DNA of 64,000 nt from Cololabis saira (lineage: Eukaryota > Chordata > Actinopteri > Beloniformes > Belonidae), in NCBI RefSeq assembly GCF_033807715.1, contig NC_084607.1, positions 16,354,941 to 16,418,940 of the forward strand. Direction: 5' to 3'. Both the position numbers and the translations under genes were made by a program. The notes under the pieces are model-generated. The model was not told the origin of the DNA, searched no databases, and saw only the letters and a program-made list of their open reading frames with translations. Of this stretch, positions 36,574 to 49,283 are shown piece after piece (within the stretch, counting starts at the first letter, position 1; every line of letters starts with the position of its first letter).

Positions 36574-39500
36574 CCGTAAGAGACGCCGGGGAGTTTGAAG
36601 GCTGGTTAAATGACCGACTGGACGAGCTGGAAGTAGACCGAGAGGTGTACAGCGCCTACATCTTAGGAATCCTGCAAGAGGAGGAGAGCGACGAGGAGAA
36701 AGAAGATGCGCTTCAAGGAATTTTATCCGCATTTCTGGTGAGTATCAGAAGCGGCGCGTTGACGCTCAGCGGCTCTCGTTTGTTGCTGTCAGTCTGCAGG
36801 TCTGGGGGTCTGCAGGTCTGGCTATTAAACTGAGCTCCACGTCACTCAACTATGAGAGCTTTCCTGGTGCCACACATCTAATTTTAGCTCATCGCTTTAA
36901 GCCTGAATTATGGTTCTGCGTTAAATCGACGTAGCCTACGGCGTACCTTACGCCGTAGGCTCTGCGTTGGTGTAACGCGAAACCATAAATCAGCCTTCAA
37001 TCAGCGGCTTTCCCCAACACGCTTACGAGGACGCGGTCGGTTTCTGGGTTTCTGGGTTTCTTGACTGATGTAAAATCAGCAGTATTATTGATCAGAGATC
37101 CAAGTGCGATCAGTATAATCAATAGTCCAATTAGTTCTGTAAAATACATGAATTTAAATAGTTGCAACTTAACTATGTGACCATCCGTGTGCTGCCTGCA
37201 TTATGTCATCGCCCTAATTTACACCCATCAGTTATGAGATCGGAGCAGAGGTGTCAAAAGTATTCACATTCATTACTCAGGTAGAAGTATAGATACTAGA
37301 GTTTAAAAATACTCCTGTAGAAGTTGAAGTATCAACTCAAGTGTTTTACTCAAGTAAAAGTATAAAAGTACTGGTTGCAAAACTACTTAAAGTATAAAAG
37401 TAAAAGTAATGTAAGGGGGGAAAAAGCCATTAAGGACAAAAGCCATTGAAAATGAATGTATCTTAGTATATTGCAAATATATTGACTATAAGTATTGTAA
37501 TGGTGCAAAAAGTCAAACTTCAGAGGCATGTTATCATTTATCCTAACCTTTATTGGAATGTACATCCAAGTTTAGTTGCAGGAATCTGAGGGCAACGGAT
37601 GTAAGAACAAAACTGGACAAGAACATCTGAAACAACCACAACCAAATTCACTCTATCCGGATGGAGCAATTTAACTGGATTGTTTGTTTTTTTTAAGGCC
37701 GAAATGAAATAGAGTAACGAGGCTGTTTTTAAAGTGTAAGGAGTAAAAAGTACAGATAATTGCGTGAAAATGTAAGGAGTAAAAGTAAAAAGTTGTCTGA
37801 AAAATAATTACTCCAGTGAAGTATAGATAACCAAAATTTCTACTTAAGTAAGGTAACAAAGTATTTGTACTTCGTAACTTGACACCTCTGGATCGGAGTA
37901 CCAGGTCATGTATCATTCCCTATATGAATGACTAATTTGCTTCTGACTTAAATTTATTTGTGCAGGATGAAGACACCGTGGAAAATGTCTGCAAACAGAT
38001 CATCAAGCAGTGGGCAGAGTTTTCCAGCCGCTCTGCAGCAAGAGCTGACGACGGTATCTGTATACTCCTCTCATTTATTTATTTTTTCTACATTTTGTTT
38101 GGTTAAGACATTTATCCAATGCATTGTAACTTGTTCATAAACTAAACTATATATCCTAATATAAGGTCATATCATAAGAACATGCATGTGACGTTTTAAA
38201 TCCTATCCAGGTGGCAATCATCTAAAACTTGATTGAGGAAATGAGTTACCAGGACTACAAGCACAACTTTAAGAGATAAGAACGTCACATATTTTGGGGT
38301 TTCTAAATTCCAGTACAACTAAGGTTTTTGTTTTTGGACCTGTACGCTTCAGAAATACCATATCTACCGTATATACCGATATTTTTTTTTAACTCGCACA
38401 TAAAACAAATCTCTTGGATGGCTTTCTTTCATTTATGTAATAAAGCCAAATTGTATCAGAGTGAAACAGCAAAAGTAGTCCATATTTTTTATTTATAATC
38501 TTAAGAGATGATCAATTACGCTGTAGTGAGAGTTCTGTTAATAAGAATTTCATTAATTTTAGTCTGTCACTATTGGATAATAGTGATATCAATAAAAAAT
38601 CCTCTTGACCAACCACCTCCATGGACTAAAGGTCTTTTAATTCCAGGTTTTCCCAAGAGCACACTTCAAATTCCTTATGGTTCATTTAGTTTCCAAATAT
38701 AGAACAGGAAGCAGAACCTTCAGCTATCAGGTTTCTGTTTGAAGAACTGGCCCCTAGTTTGAGTTTAGGGATCAGGAACATGCTCCACATTTGAGATTGG
38801 GTTTTTAACTTTCTCAAATGTATAGTTATGGGGTTGTTTGACCCTGAGTTGGCTTCTGAGTCTGGTCAGGTCTTCCTCTCCTTACTCACTGCACGCATGC
38901 TCACAGCAAATGATAATTTAACTTAAAATTCAGTGCAATCAACAAGATTCCTCAAATAGACAATTTTGTATAAATTCTGCACTTTAACACTGTTTAAATA
39001 CTGAATTTGACTATATTGACTTTAACTAGACATTTTTTTAATTACTTAATTGATTTGAATTTTAAATCAATTGAACTATACTGTACTAAATTTGACTTTA
39101 AAATACTCTGGTTACTTTTGTTTTAAACTGGTGGTTTAAAAAAAAAAAACAAGTCCAACCAGACTTCTTTTTTCAGTATTATATTTTGAATAATATTAAC
39201 TCTACATTTGTAACAGGATGTATCACAGCCACAAAATGTTATTCAGATTCATTTACTTCTTCTTTTTCCCCCTCTCTGCAGCTGAAGTCCAGGCCATTGC
39301 CAGCATGATAGAAAAACAGGCTCAGATTGTGGTGAAACAGAAGGAGATGTCTGTGGACTCAAAGAAAAGGAAAGAGGCCTTACTGGCCCAGTACGCCAAC
39401 ATCACGGACGAGGAGGAATATCCTTTACTCAGTAGCTGACGGCACGGCTGCAATTGCATTTGAAATGTTCAATATTCTCCACTTTTATCAACAGTGCCAT

Positions 39501-40018
39501 GCGGACACAGTCCAGCAATTTCATGGGAAGAGATACTCAAGTTAAACACACGTTGAGCTCTTTCCTTGACAAAAGTACTGGAGCTGAAGAAGAGGAGCCT
39601 GCAACTGGAAATGACTTTACTCCAAGTGATAAATGTATCCTTTCTGGAAATGGTCATCACAGCTTTGTTTTAACGTATTTGCAATGTTACTACTTAATTC
39701 TAACATTAAAATTGCTTGTGTAGCGTTCCAATCACTAACTAATAAAAAAACTAATACTGTAACATCTGTTAATGATAAATGATCCGAGTGCTGAGGTTTT
39801 CAACGAGTTGTCCTTCACTCAGAGGGCCAGCTCTATTCAAGAACACCAACCTGGAGGAGGTGTTTAACCGCCAGAAGCAAAAGCGGGAACAGGCTCGTGA
39901 AGATTCTCATAAGAAGAAAGAGATGGACAAGATGCAGCGGGAAAAGGACAAACTAGCTAAACAAGAGAGGAAAGACAAGGAGAAGAAGCGCACACAGAAA
40001 GGTGAACGCAAAAGATAA
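36564..40018 (+). CDS. ccdc43: Coiled-coil domain-containing protein 43
   Basis: Five coding exons: 36564-36737, 37966-38053, 39282-39417, 39495-39634 and 39831-40018, giving 241 residues (the human protein has about 224). Exon 1 encodes [20 protein letters not shown] and the family signature [10 protein letters not shown] plus LQGILSAF. Exon 3 carries [15 protein letters not shown] and [13 protein letters not shown]. Exon 5 gives [12 protein letters not shown], then a Lys/Glu-rich coiled coil to the end ([20 protein letters not shown] and a basic tail). These match vertebrate CCDC43 closely along the length; exon 4, with a Glu-rich patch, is the least conserved part. The molecular function is not established. 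The ATG chosen has the family's N-terminus and a YY1-like context. The gene converges with meioc. Introns 3 and 4 have U12-type donors. Confidence 0.92.
36899..36997. mobile_element. Small palindromic MITE in ccdc43 intron 1
   Basis: About 99 bp that fold into one hairpin: AAGCCTGAATTATGGTTCTG on the left pairs with ACCATAAATCAGCCTT on the right, meeting at CGGCGTACCTTACGCCG. No clear target duplication could be settled by eye. The right half matches the half-elements within both arms of the giant palindrome. Confidence 0.75.
37246..37890 (-). mobile_element. Non-autonomous hAT-type element, copy 2 (645 bp)
   Basis: Same family as 16205-16916 but in the opposite orientation. Ends CAGAGGTGTCAAAAG and TTGACACCTCTG are flanked by a perfect 8-bp duplication GATCGGAG (37238-37245 and 37891-37898). 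It occupies about half of ccdc43 intron 1, upstream of the acceptor at 37964-37965, and appears not to disturb splicing signals. Confidence 0.92.
39418..39494 (+). other. Probable U12-type AT-AG intron (ccdc43 intron 3)
   Basis: No GT donor after exon 3 keeps the frame open. The sequence at 39418-39426 is ATATCCTTT, the exact U12 AT-type donor consensus. Using it with the acceptor at 39493-39494 joins GA to T, restores the family sequence TDEED and leaves a 77-bp intron. A weak branch site TTCTCCAC lies with its A 13 nt from the acceptor. Confidence 0.65.
39635..39830 (+). other. U12-type GT-AG intron (ccdc43 intron 4)
   Basis: The donor is GTATCCTTT, a perfect U12 consensus. TCCTTCAC at 39811-39818 resembles the U12 branch site TCCTTAAC, with its A 13 nt before the end of the intron. 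Joining at 39634/39831 yields SDKSLFKNTN in frame with the conserved C-terminal half. Confidence 0.8.
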
Positions 40019-40065
40019 AATAAAAAGAATGGACACTTTTCGTGAAGAACTTTTGTTACGTGGAA

Positions 40066-40653
40066 AATAAAAGGAAGATCAAAGACTATATTCAATTAGC
40101 CCCGTGAAACCTCGCTCATTAAGGCAACGGCATGCTCGTCTTTACCTCCTGAAATTCATGAAAGACAAATCGCTGAACGTTGTGCAAACTGAAATCTAGA
40201 TATGCATTGTTTTTCTTTCAATATTGATGTAACAAAAAAATTTCTTCCCAAAAAATAAAAAGGCAACGCATTGTACATGATGACAGCTGGGATGACATTA
40301 GAAGTTATGGAAATTTCTTCAGATTGTGCTACAAATTCTTTGGTTAGGCGTTCACATTTGACCTTTTTAAAAAGATAAAAATCTGCAACTAGAAAACAAA
40401 GATGGCAGTGAAATGGCGCAACGCTTGTAAGGCTACAAAGTTCAGTTTTTTTTGCCGATATTTGTAACTACTTCAAGAATATGCCTTATATTTCTGCAAA
40501 TGTTGCTGGTGAGAAAAACAACAGAAAGGGGTTAGGTTTTCGTTTGATTTTCAGATGATTTAAAACCTAAAAATCGAGAATGTTGAATAATACCTGACAT
40601 ATACCACAAACCTACATTGAAATGTCTGTTTCCATCTTTTTAAAAATAATAAA
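40066..40653 (+). terminator. Candidate ccdc43 polyadenylation signals
   Basis: AATAAA occurs at 40066-40071, 40254-40259 and 40648-40653 after the stop codon at 40016-40018; the last is followed by a GT-rich stretch (TTTGTTTGTGTATTTTT), the usual downstream element. The choice between sites is a guess. Confidence 0.5.
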
Positions 40654-40659
40654 CATTTT

Positions 40660-41647
40660 CAACAATTTGTTTGTGTATTTTTAATCTCAAGCTCACAGAA
40701 CAGTTAGCAAGAAAAACAGGAACATTGAAATAACAATGAACAGCTCCATTTATCCACACAAGCTATCATGGTGCAACATTGCACCGATGTAAAGTAAATC
40801 CTGACAAAAATGCTTCCAGAGAGAAATCTGCTCTGGACAGGATGCATGTTGGGATCTGTTACAAACCATCACAATCTACTTTTAGGTGCTGAGATGTCAA
40901 CATTTTATAATAAAGGTTCTGACCAAATTTCAGAAGAGTTAAACACGTATATGATTACAGAATTAACAGTAAATATTTAGTTTCAAAAGCATTTCATTTG
41001 CAAACTACTAAGATAAAGCAAGAATTAAAAAGCCTACATGCAAAGAGGGAACGATTTTAACGTTGCTATGTTATTCATGAATAAAGTATAATAACGCTAC
41101 ATTCTAATGGGAAATGTGATTAAAACATTTAAGCACACTGAACCTTTTAGTATCGTTGATACTTTTCAAATCAAATCACAGATTAAAACATTTGATCACA
41201 GAACGCCAATGTTCAAAAATCCAAACCCAAACAAGCACAAAGTGATTAATTAATGCTGGAAAACATTTGAACATTTAGCATTTTAACTTTAAACTACTGC
41301 ACTTATGATTCAATCAATGCTTGGGAATTTTCAGAACTACGGTTTGATTATATTCCAATAAATAAGTAAAATGAAGATTTCAAAGGAATCTTCCACATAA
41401 ATAGTGTCTTTAAATAGAAAAGTGGTGGTACAGGTTTGATTTGACTTAGAGGTGACACTAATTAAATGAAATTAAGTTAGGATGCAGCAGATTTATTTAC
41501 ATTTCATTCAATTCTTGCACCAAAAAGGAAGTTCTTTGGTGTCAAAAAAAATTCAATAATCAAGTTCAAATTGCTTATTTTATTTTTTTGCAGTGGTGGT
41601 GTTTCGGATAAAACATTCTCTTTAAGGAAATAATTACTGTAAGAACA
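40660..41647. other. Convergent intergenic gap between ccdc43 and meioc
   Basis: AT-rich DNA without recognisable genes or repeats, between the 3' ends of the two convergent genes. Confidence 0.5.
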
Positions 41648-41653
41648 TTTATT
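41648..41653 (-). terminator. Candidate meioc polyadenylation signal
   Basis: AATAAA on the minus strand about 45 bases past the meioc stop codon (41699-41697), which would give a short 3' UTR. Confidence 0.4.
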
Positions 41654-41696
41654 TCTATCACCTAATATCTTGAACTCATACTTTTAGCCAGCTAAT

Positions 41697-44600
41697 TCAT
41701 AAGTGAAAAGAGTAACACTGAAATGGAGAAGAGCACCTCTGTGTGTGTGACGCTTCCTTGTAAACATGATGGTGCGTCTTGACAGGTTTTGGCAGCAGGC
41801 CCGGCAGGGCGCACCACAAGGCTGTGCGGAGCCTCCTGGTAGTCGCAGTGAGGTCGCCCAGTGCCATGACCATCAACAAGATATCTGTGGAACAGAAAGC
41901 AAGTTAGGCCCAGGAGCATCTCACAGAGAATTACAATATATCTCACCCCCATGGGCCCCACTGGGTGCAGATGTGCTGCGGTCTGGCTTTGCAGTGGCTT
42001 TTCATACAGTCCCCCCAGGAGCGTTTCAGAAGCAGAGCAGATCTGCGTGCTTCCTGCTCGGCTAAACCAGCGAAATTATGAGTTGAACTGACGGTTTCAA
42101 CATTATATGAGTCACGTGGTAGTCTGCTCTTGATGAGCTGTGTCAAATAAAATGTGCTTGTTTGACATCTAAAATGAACCTGTCCTGTTGAGATGCTCTA
42201 AATTGTTAAACCATGGCCTCCACATGTGAGTGCAATGTTGAAGAATGGACTGAGACTTGATTCTTTAGGGGAGCAGAGTGGCTGCTAAACCTCTGACGTC
42301 TAACCTGCACCGCAGTGTTCTGCTGGGATCACTCATCAACTAGAATGACCACAATGACCACATCTGGCTGCTGTTCCCCGGTCTAAGAATACATTATGCA
42401 TTACCTGTGTCCTCTGTGAAGATCATTCCCTGCTGCTGGTGTTTGGTCATGTATTCCGTGCATCTTTCCTGCATAATGCAAACAGCCGCATGATGCCTCC
42501 TCAGCGCTGTGTGGATTTGGATGTGTAAGGGAACGCCACACAGATGCTCCATTAAATCCTGAAGATCTGCCACCTGCAGCACACAGAGTTAAACTTTACA
42601 TTCTTACAACTGTCTTTAGAAAAGCCTTTTTCAAAGATACTATCTGCACAAGAAGACATCAGAACGTTTTTTTTTTTTTAAAGCTACCCTCATTAAGTCT
42701 ATTGATGTGCCTGCAAGACAACACAGTGGTGTTTATGGTTAGCACTGAAGAAGTTTCCCACGTCAAATATCTACTGATGCCTTTGTGTGTGTGTGGTTCG
42801 CATGTTCTGGGGTGATAATTGAACTAAAGTGACCACAGGCACAAGCGCGAGTGTGCATGGTTCTTTATCTGCATTGCTTTGTGATGCGTTGCTGTCCTGC
42901 TCAATGCAAGCAAAAACTCTAAAAAAGTCTAAACAGGATAACGTCCACTTCCTAAAGAGGGTAATGTATTAAAAGAAACACAGAAATCGTGTTTCAATTT
43001 TCATTCTAAAACAAAAAAGTATTTGGTCAAGTTAATTTGAATTTCAGTTAAGTGTTTTTGGTGAGTAAAAAAGATCACATTTGAGTTCTGGCCCTTTCTT
43101 TCTTCCTCTTTTTTGAAGCAGCTATGATACAGTTTTCCCTATAGTGGCTGTAGCAGATAGTAGTTTCCTTAACAAAACTCTTGTGTTTGCTACATGAAAG
43201 TGCAAACATTACCTTTACCACACTAGAATGCAGCTGTGACAAACTTTACCAGGAGGTGGCAGTATAGGAGTCAGGAGTTTCACCTTTACTTGTTCCTTCA
43301 TCAGGTTGATGGTGAGGTGGTCAACTCTCGTAGGATTTGATGACGTGCTCTGAAGGTTAGTTTTGGTCTCGTCTGTGATCTTTTTTCCAGGAAATGTTTT
43401 TCTGAGGATCATCTCTGTCTGCGGTTGAAAACACATGAGAATATGCAGAGAATAATAAAGATGACATTTTTATTTACTGCTTTTGTTTATGTTCACACTA
43501 ATAACCAACCCCATGGCAACCAAAAAGGAAATAGGCTGTATTAATAAGTATGGCTGTTCGTCTATATGTGGCCCTGTGATGGACCGGCAACCTGTCCACA
43601 CTGTAGCCTTGGCTTTTCCCTGTAATGAGCTGGGATGGGCTCCAGCAGACCCCTGTCACCCTGTACAAGGATTTAACAGGTATAGAAAATGGATGGCTGG
43701 AGAATATTTGATTACTTTTAAATAGTCCCATCTAACTCTCACAGTGTCCTTTGCCTGCGATTGGCAAAGTTCTGTGAAACAGCTACATATTGCTTCACAG
43801 AACTACATCAAACATCAACATTGATGGAAGTAGCTCACAGAGCCACAGTCACATCATCACAGAGGCAACTAAGGGATCCAAGAAAAGTGTAATCGAACAA
43901 GATGCTCAACAAGAGTAAATCCCAGACTATTTCATAAAAGTCACTTAACTTCCACATTACAATGGGGGCCTCCGAGTTAAAAATTGTGAAAGTTCCTTAG
44001 TCCTGCTTTAAGACATCAGAAATGTCTGTAATCAATACATTTATCCTTATATCCAGCCAATTTCATGTGTTTCAGATGTTTTACCTCGACCCAAACAGAG
44101 TTATTTATTTTCCTCCCTTAGTAATGAGACTGTTCAGAGCACACATACCCAGAGCTTACTTTCTATTTCCATGTTAAGGAAATATTGTAGGCAGCTAGGA
44201 GCATTTGTTTGGGAATAAAGACAACTGTATACTCTCATTGGGAATCTATTGAAAGGATTACTTTAGTCACCAACAGACAAACTTAGTAGAGAGAAAATCA
44301 AAGAATACCTTTTGTCTCTCCATCTCCAAACACTTCCACTGTTTGTGACACTCGTCCAGGTAGAAGTAAAGCTGCATCATAGGTCTTCCTTGATTCATCA
44401 TGAGTGAAGAAGTCAGAGCTGAAGTTGTTCCATGAAAAGTGTTGTCTCCTCTGGGGCTTCTCCTGTCACCAACGCAGTAGTTTGAAGCTGCAGCCTCGTT
44501 CACGGACATCATACCTCCCATATGTATCCCAGGAACCCCATTTCCATGAGACAGAGGGCTGTTGGGGCTGAAGTTCAAAGCCACGGGGATGCTGGAGTTT

Positions 44601-47600
44601 CTCCTCAGGTCATTTACTGGGTACATCAAAGACGTGAACTGCTGCATGTTCCCTGCACCCAACATGTAATTTTGTCCATCAAGTCTCTGAGACTGCATGG
44701 TCCTCCAGAAATCAAAGTATGGATTTTGTGACTGCTTATCTCCCTCTGACATGTGAGAGTTGTTCTGTTGCTTCCTTGGAAAGCCATCTTCAAGAAATCC
44801 GGGCATGGGCATCCTCTTCTTTTCTTTTTGCATCTGTGGTTTGATACTTTTCTGTACCTGGCTTTGTTGGAGGCGACGCTTTGAATGCTGGTTCTTGCTT
44901 AGACTGACGTTCTCTCTGTTCATTGTCATCTTGTTTGGATGTTGGTTTGCATTTTTTAAAGGTGTGGAGAATTCCTTTGTTGGCTGAAAGTACTCTATGT
45001 GGTGAGAGCGGAAATCAGACAGATCTTGAAAAGTCTCAAGTTTAAATGTTTGTTTCTTCCCTCCTTCTTGTCTTCCCATAGTAGGAGTACTCGGCATTGA
45101 CATTACAGGACTGTTGATTTTATATTGTTCAGCTATGCCATCTTCCTCGTGCATGCCCACTGTCTGCTTGTGCATGTTTGGAAACTCTCCAAGGCAAATG
45201 CTATCACCCATAACTGACTGAAAACTGTTGACAAGTTGGTTCATGTCTTCTTGCACACGCTCCTCTCCACGGACAGGTTTTACACTACGTTGGATGTACT
45301 GGTCTTCAGAGAAAGCATCAAAACGGGAGCTGTTAGTTTTATTTTTTGGTCTGAAGATGTCATTATTATTCATACGCTGATCATTCCCTCCGTCATTATA
45401 AACTGGGATACTGGGGTATTTATTGAGCTGCATCTGTGATGGGTCAGTGTTCACTGCGTTGGGTATTGGTAGACCTGGTGGCAGTCTCTGAGGATGGAAG
45501 GAATGGTTGTCTCCATTGGGCAAATTAAAAAGCCATTGTTGATTGGCCGCTTGGCGAATGGACTCTTGATTCATCTCATCAATCCCTCTGTCCACTGGTG
45601 GTTCGTGCGTTTTGCTAGAATTCTCATGGGACAGATGGTATGAAGGAAAGGAAGGGCTATGAAGCCTTTTAGCCTCTGTCTGCAAATACTGTAGAAGTTC
45701 TTCTCTCGGTGTCATGGAAGACCAGATAGGTTTGCATTTCTGTAGACTTTTAAAAGAGAAGTTGGAATTAAAGTTAATTTCACAGTTCATATAACTTTTG
45801 CATGTGTTTAACTGAAAAACTATGCGGCCGTTACAGACAATCCAAGCTAGTGCTGGGAGTTTTTTATTTTATTTTTTTATTTAAGCCGTTTGCTCTCCTT
45901 TTCCCTCAGACTGCAACTGACCGACCTCTGCTCATACCGTCTACTTAATCTCATCCCTTCTCTACATCTATAAATCTACATTGTCAAACATGCTGGCGTC
46001 ACTTGAAAAGATTAAACTATTCTGACAAATTCTGACTTGATGTAGTCACAATTTCTGAGTTTCTAGTTTCAGAATCATAGCGTACGAATGCACAATTTGG
46101 TTGGAGCAGAGATATATCTAATTTTTAATTTAACTTAATTATTTTCCATTTTTTTATGATTAGCTTTTCAGGTGCCTTTTAATAAATAATGGGCAATATT
46201 TGTTAAACCATATGTTAAGTTCAAATTGACCATTGAACTTAATTTATAGAAAATATAAATGTATATTGTGTGTCTGTATTAAGCCAAGGGAAATTAAATT
46301 TTTTTCCATATCACACAGCTCTTTTATATGTGTGTAGATTGACTGAAGGACTGATATCTCAGCAGGACTTAGAAAAACTTGTCCATGCTTTTATCTTATG
46401 TAGACTGGACGAATGTAACGCTGTTCTCACGGGTCTCCCAAGAAAATCCATCGAACAGCTGCAGTTAGTTCAGAACGCTGCCGCCCGAGTCCTCACTAAG
46501 ACCACCAGAGTGGACCATATAACTCCAGTTCTTAGATCTTTACATTGGCTTACTGTCATCACAGAAGAGATTTTAACTTTCTGAATGTTCTCCGGCCAAA
46601 ATACGTGTCTGATCTCCCAGTCCAATATGAACCCACCAGAACCCTCAGGTCGTCAGGGTCACACCTACTTTCTGTAATGTTGTTCAATTGTGCTATAGAA
46701 ATAAACTCGCCTTGCCTTGCCTATATTGTTTGAACAGTGTAAAAAGATAACCCAGAATGTGGCGTACCTCTCACTGTAGCTGCTATCCCTTGACTGTCCT
46801 TCGTCCAAAATATTTGTAACGAGATCCTGCAGATCTGCGTCACTATTAGAGTCAGCACCGTCAGTTGGTTTCCTAGAATGAAAGGTAAACATGTCCTGAA
46901 AACTGCAGTGTTTGAATGTTGAAAACATTCATTCAACATGACTTGGACAAACAATCAGCCGGTTCTTTTTGTTACTCAGTACTTGTCACCACCTCTGAAT
47001 AACAGAATTAGCCTTTAAGCTTTATTGGAGTAGACAGTAGTGTCATGTGATCACAGGCATTTACAGATTAAAAACATATTTAATGTGAACACATTGGAGC
47101 CTAATTAATGAGAATACCTGCTTTTAATGGCGGTCTGGGCACAACTAATCAGTGCAAAAGGATCATCCTGTGTATTGTGAGACCAGGGCAAACTTAATCT
47201 GTTTTCATGTTCTTGATGGGAGGGAGCTGGAGTAGAAGTGGAGGGGAATGGTACACCATTTACACTATCTGTCTAAAAGAGAAAGAGAGGTAAAAATCAA
47301 TAAATGTGGACCTCATTGGAACACAACACAAAAAGTACAGCAATGCAAATTACTTATTAAATTTAAAATTCACCAAAGGCAGTACTGCTTTACTATTTTT
47401 GGCCCACCTGTAACATTCAACAGATTAGAACTGCTTGTTTAATACTATTAACAACATGAAAGTGATATCTCATCAGGTGTGGTCACTCCCACAGTTTTAA
47501 GGTTGAAATTAAACTAATACAGCTAAGATACAAGGTAATGTCAGATGTAAAAATCGTTTTTATCAAATATCAAAAGTTTGGAAACACTTTCCTATTTAGT

Positions 47601-49264
47601 AGCATAATTAGTTGCATGTTTGACTGATTCCTCAATTGGTATATAACATATCTGTGAATACTCAGTCAGAAGAGAATGACAGAAGAGAATTTAATTTTGA
47701 CTGCTTTATTTTCACAGGCAATATATTTTCTTTGGTGGTCAAGCAAAACAATAAAATGTTGAATGTATAATACTGTACTCAAATCCGATACACATGAGGT
47801 TATCTTGTTTTATCAAAGTTTTACATCCATATATCCATATTTACTTTCAAGTCTCTTTAAAGTGCAAACAGAAAATACAAAACAGGAGTGATCATCTCAT
47901 ATTGATCTTTAGCTCCTCAAGCAAATTGAATTTTGGGATACTGGCAAACATTGAATGCCATGTAGTTAATCAAAGAAATATCTTATGGTGAAGGAACTCA
48001 TAATTTACACCCTTACTGGGACAAAATAGTGAAATCAGATGCCAATTACCTAAACAAAAAAATAGCCAAGAAACACTATAATTTTGGTTTGTACCTTTAA
48101 AAACACACACAAAAAAAACCCAATCGTCATTAAAAGCATTTTTGAAAATTTGATATGATATAATGTAAATAACTGAGAAACGCCCTTGAAACTCTTCATA
48201 TAACTGTTAGCAATATATGTCTACTCTTATTTATGTAATTAATGTATTTATTTATTTAATTTTTTTGTTATTTTGTTTTCTTTTTGCTTTATTTTCATCT
48301 TATCTTTTTTAGTTTTAATGTTTTACTTATTTAGCGAGGGGAAGGGAGGGAGAATAAGGAGAAAAAGTTTGCTCTGTTGTCTTGCCTGTAAGAATGTCCT
48401 TTTTGATTTGCTGTAAATTGCAAATAAAAAACTAATCAACACAAATATTCCCACGATAACTCATAATTATGAGATAAAAAGTCGAAATTATGAGATAGAA
48501 AGTCATAATTATGACTTTTTATGACTTTTTATCTCATAATTATGACTTTTTATCTCATAATTTCGACTTTCTATCTCATAATTATGACTTTTTATCTCAT
48601 AATTTCGACTTTCTATCTCATAATTATGACTTTCTAGCTCATAATTTCGACTTTTGTCTCATAATTATGACTTTTTATCTCCTAATTTCGACTTTCTATC
48701 TCATAATTTCGACTTTTCTCTCATAATTATGAATTTTTATCTAATATTTTCGACTTTATATCTCCTAATTTCGATTTTCTATCTCATAATTATGACTTTC
48801 TATCTCATAATTTCGACTTTTCTCTCATAATTATGACTTTTTATCTCATAATTTCGACTTTATATCTCATAATTTCGACTTTTCTCTCATAATTATGACT
48901 TTTTATCTAATATTTTCGACTTTCCATCTCATAATTTCGATGTGATAATTATGAATTACCGTGGATATATCTTTATTTTTAAGGTTAAGATTTCATCTTA
49001 TTTCTTTCTTTTACTGGCGGAAATGGGCTTCCATACAAAATCCATTAATATTTCTGCAGTTGAAAAAAAAATCTGATCATAGATCATCATGAAAGATTCG
49101 GTGTTTTCATTAAAAACTCGAAACTTTTACACACTTTTAACACCAATTTCCTTTAAATTTAAAAAGTTATATTAAATATCATACCCAAAAGTATAACTTA
49201 CTTGTCGCTGGTAGGTGTGAAAGGGTGGATTTGCGAACGTGAATGTGCGCTGGTGTCCGTCCAT
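41697..49264 (-). CDS. meioc: Meiosis-specific coiled-coil protein MEIOC
   Basis: Seven coding exons on the minus strand: 49264-49202, 47272-47118, 46872-46768, 45746-44309, 43418-43284, 42573-42405 and 41884-41697, giving 750 residues (human about 950). Splice sites are GT-AG and all phases agree. Exon 3 has DLQDLVTNILDEG, the conserved N-terminal motif. Exon 4 is a long, low-complexity Asn/Ser/Gln-rich middle. Residues about 570-750 form the conserved coiled-coil end: LDECHKQWKCLEMERQK, then FPGKK, SNPTRVDHL and finally RRLRTALWCALPGLLPKP. From established work in mouse, MEIOC acts in the cytoplasm of germ cells with the RNA helicase YTHDC2 to stabilise the meiotic programme. The start codon at 49264 is the first in frame in exon 1; a further upstream exon cannot be excluded given the shorter length. 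Confidence 0.88.
43561..43712. repeat. Dispersed non-LTR repeat tail in meioc intron 4
   Basis: CCTGTGATGGACCGGCAACC, then CTGGGATGGGCTCCAGCAGA and a terminal AAAATGGATGG are landmarks of a very common teleost non-LTR 3' end. Recognised from memory. Confidence 0.6.
46330..46726 (+). pseudogene. LINE reverse-transcriptase C-terminal fragment in meioc intron 3
   Basis: The frame from about 46336 reads LTEGLISQQDLEKLVHAFIL, then LDECNAVLTGLPRKSIEQLQ, LVQNAAARVL and HITPVLRSLHWL, the C-terminal region of fish CR1/L2-group LINEs. A frameshift near 46560 shifts the following SDLPVQYEPTRTLRSSG part. It ends in a (CTTGC)n tail at 46707-46720. It lies antisense to meioc and is truncated at its 5' end, as usual for LINEs. 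Confidence 0.8.
48451..48964. repeat. Inverted-repeat-bounded TCATAATTATGAC minisatellite in meioc intron 1
   Basis: About two dozen variable units of roughly 20-21 bp alternate TCATAATTATGACTTTTTATC with TCATAATTTCGACTTTCTATC. The first one or two units are in the reverse orientation, so the array flips direction near 48510. The two edges, CCACGATAACTCATAATTAT and (reverse complement) CCACGGTAATTCATAATTAT, are inverted copies of one another. The structure looks like a short transposon whose interior has been amplified, but no target duplication is certain. Confidence 0.8.
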
Positions 49265-49283
49265 TGTGAACCCCGTGGGACTG

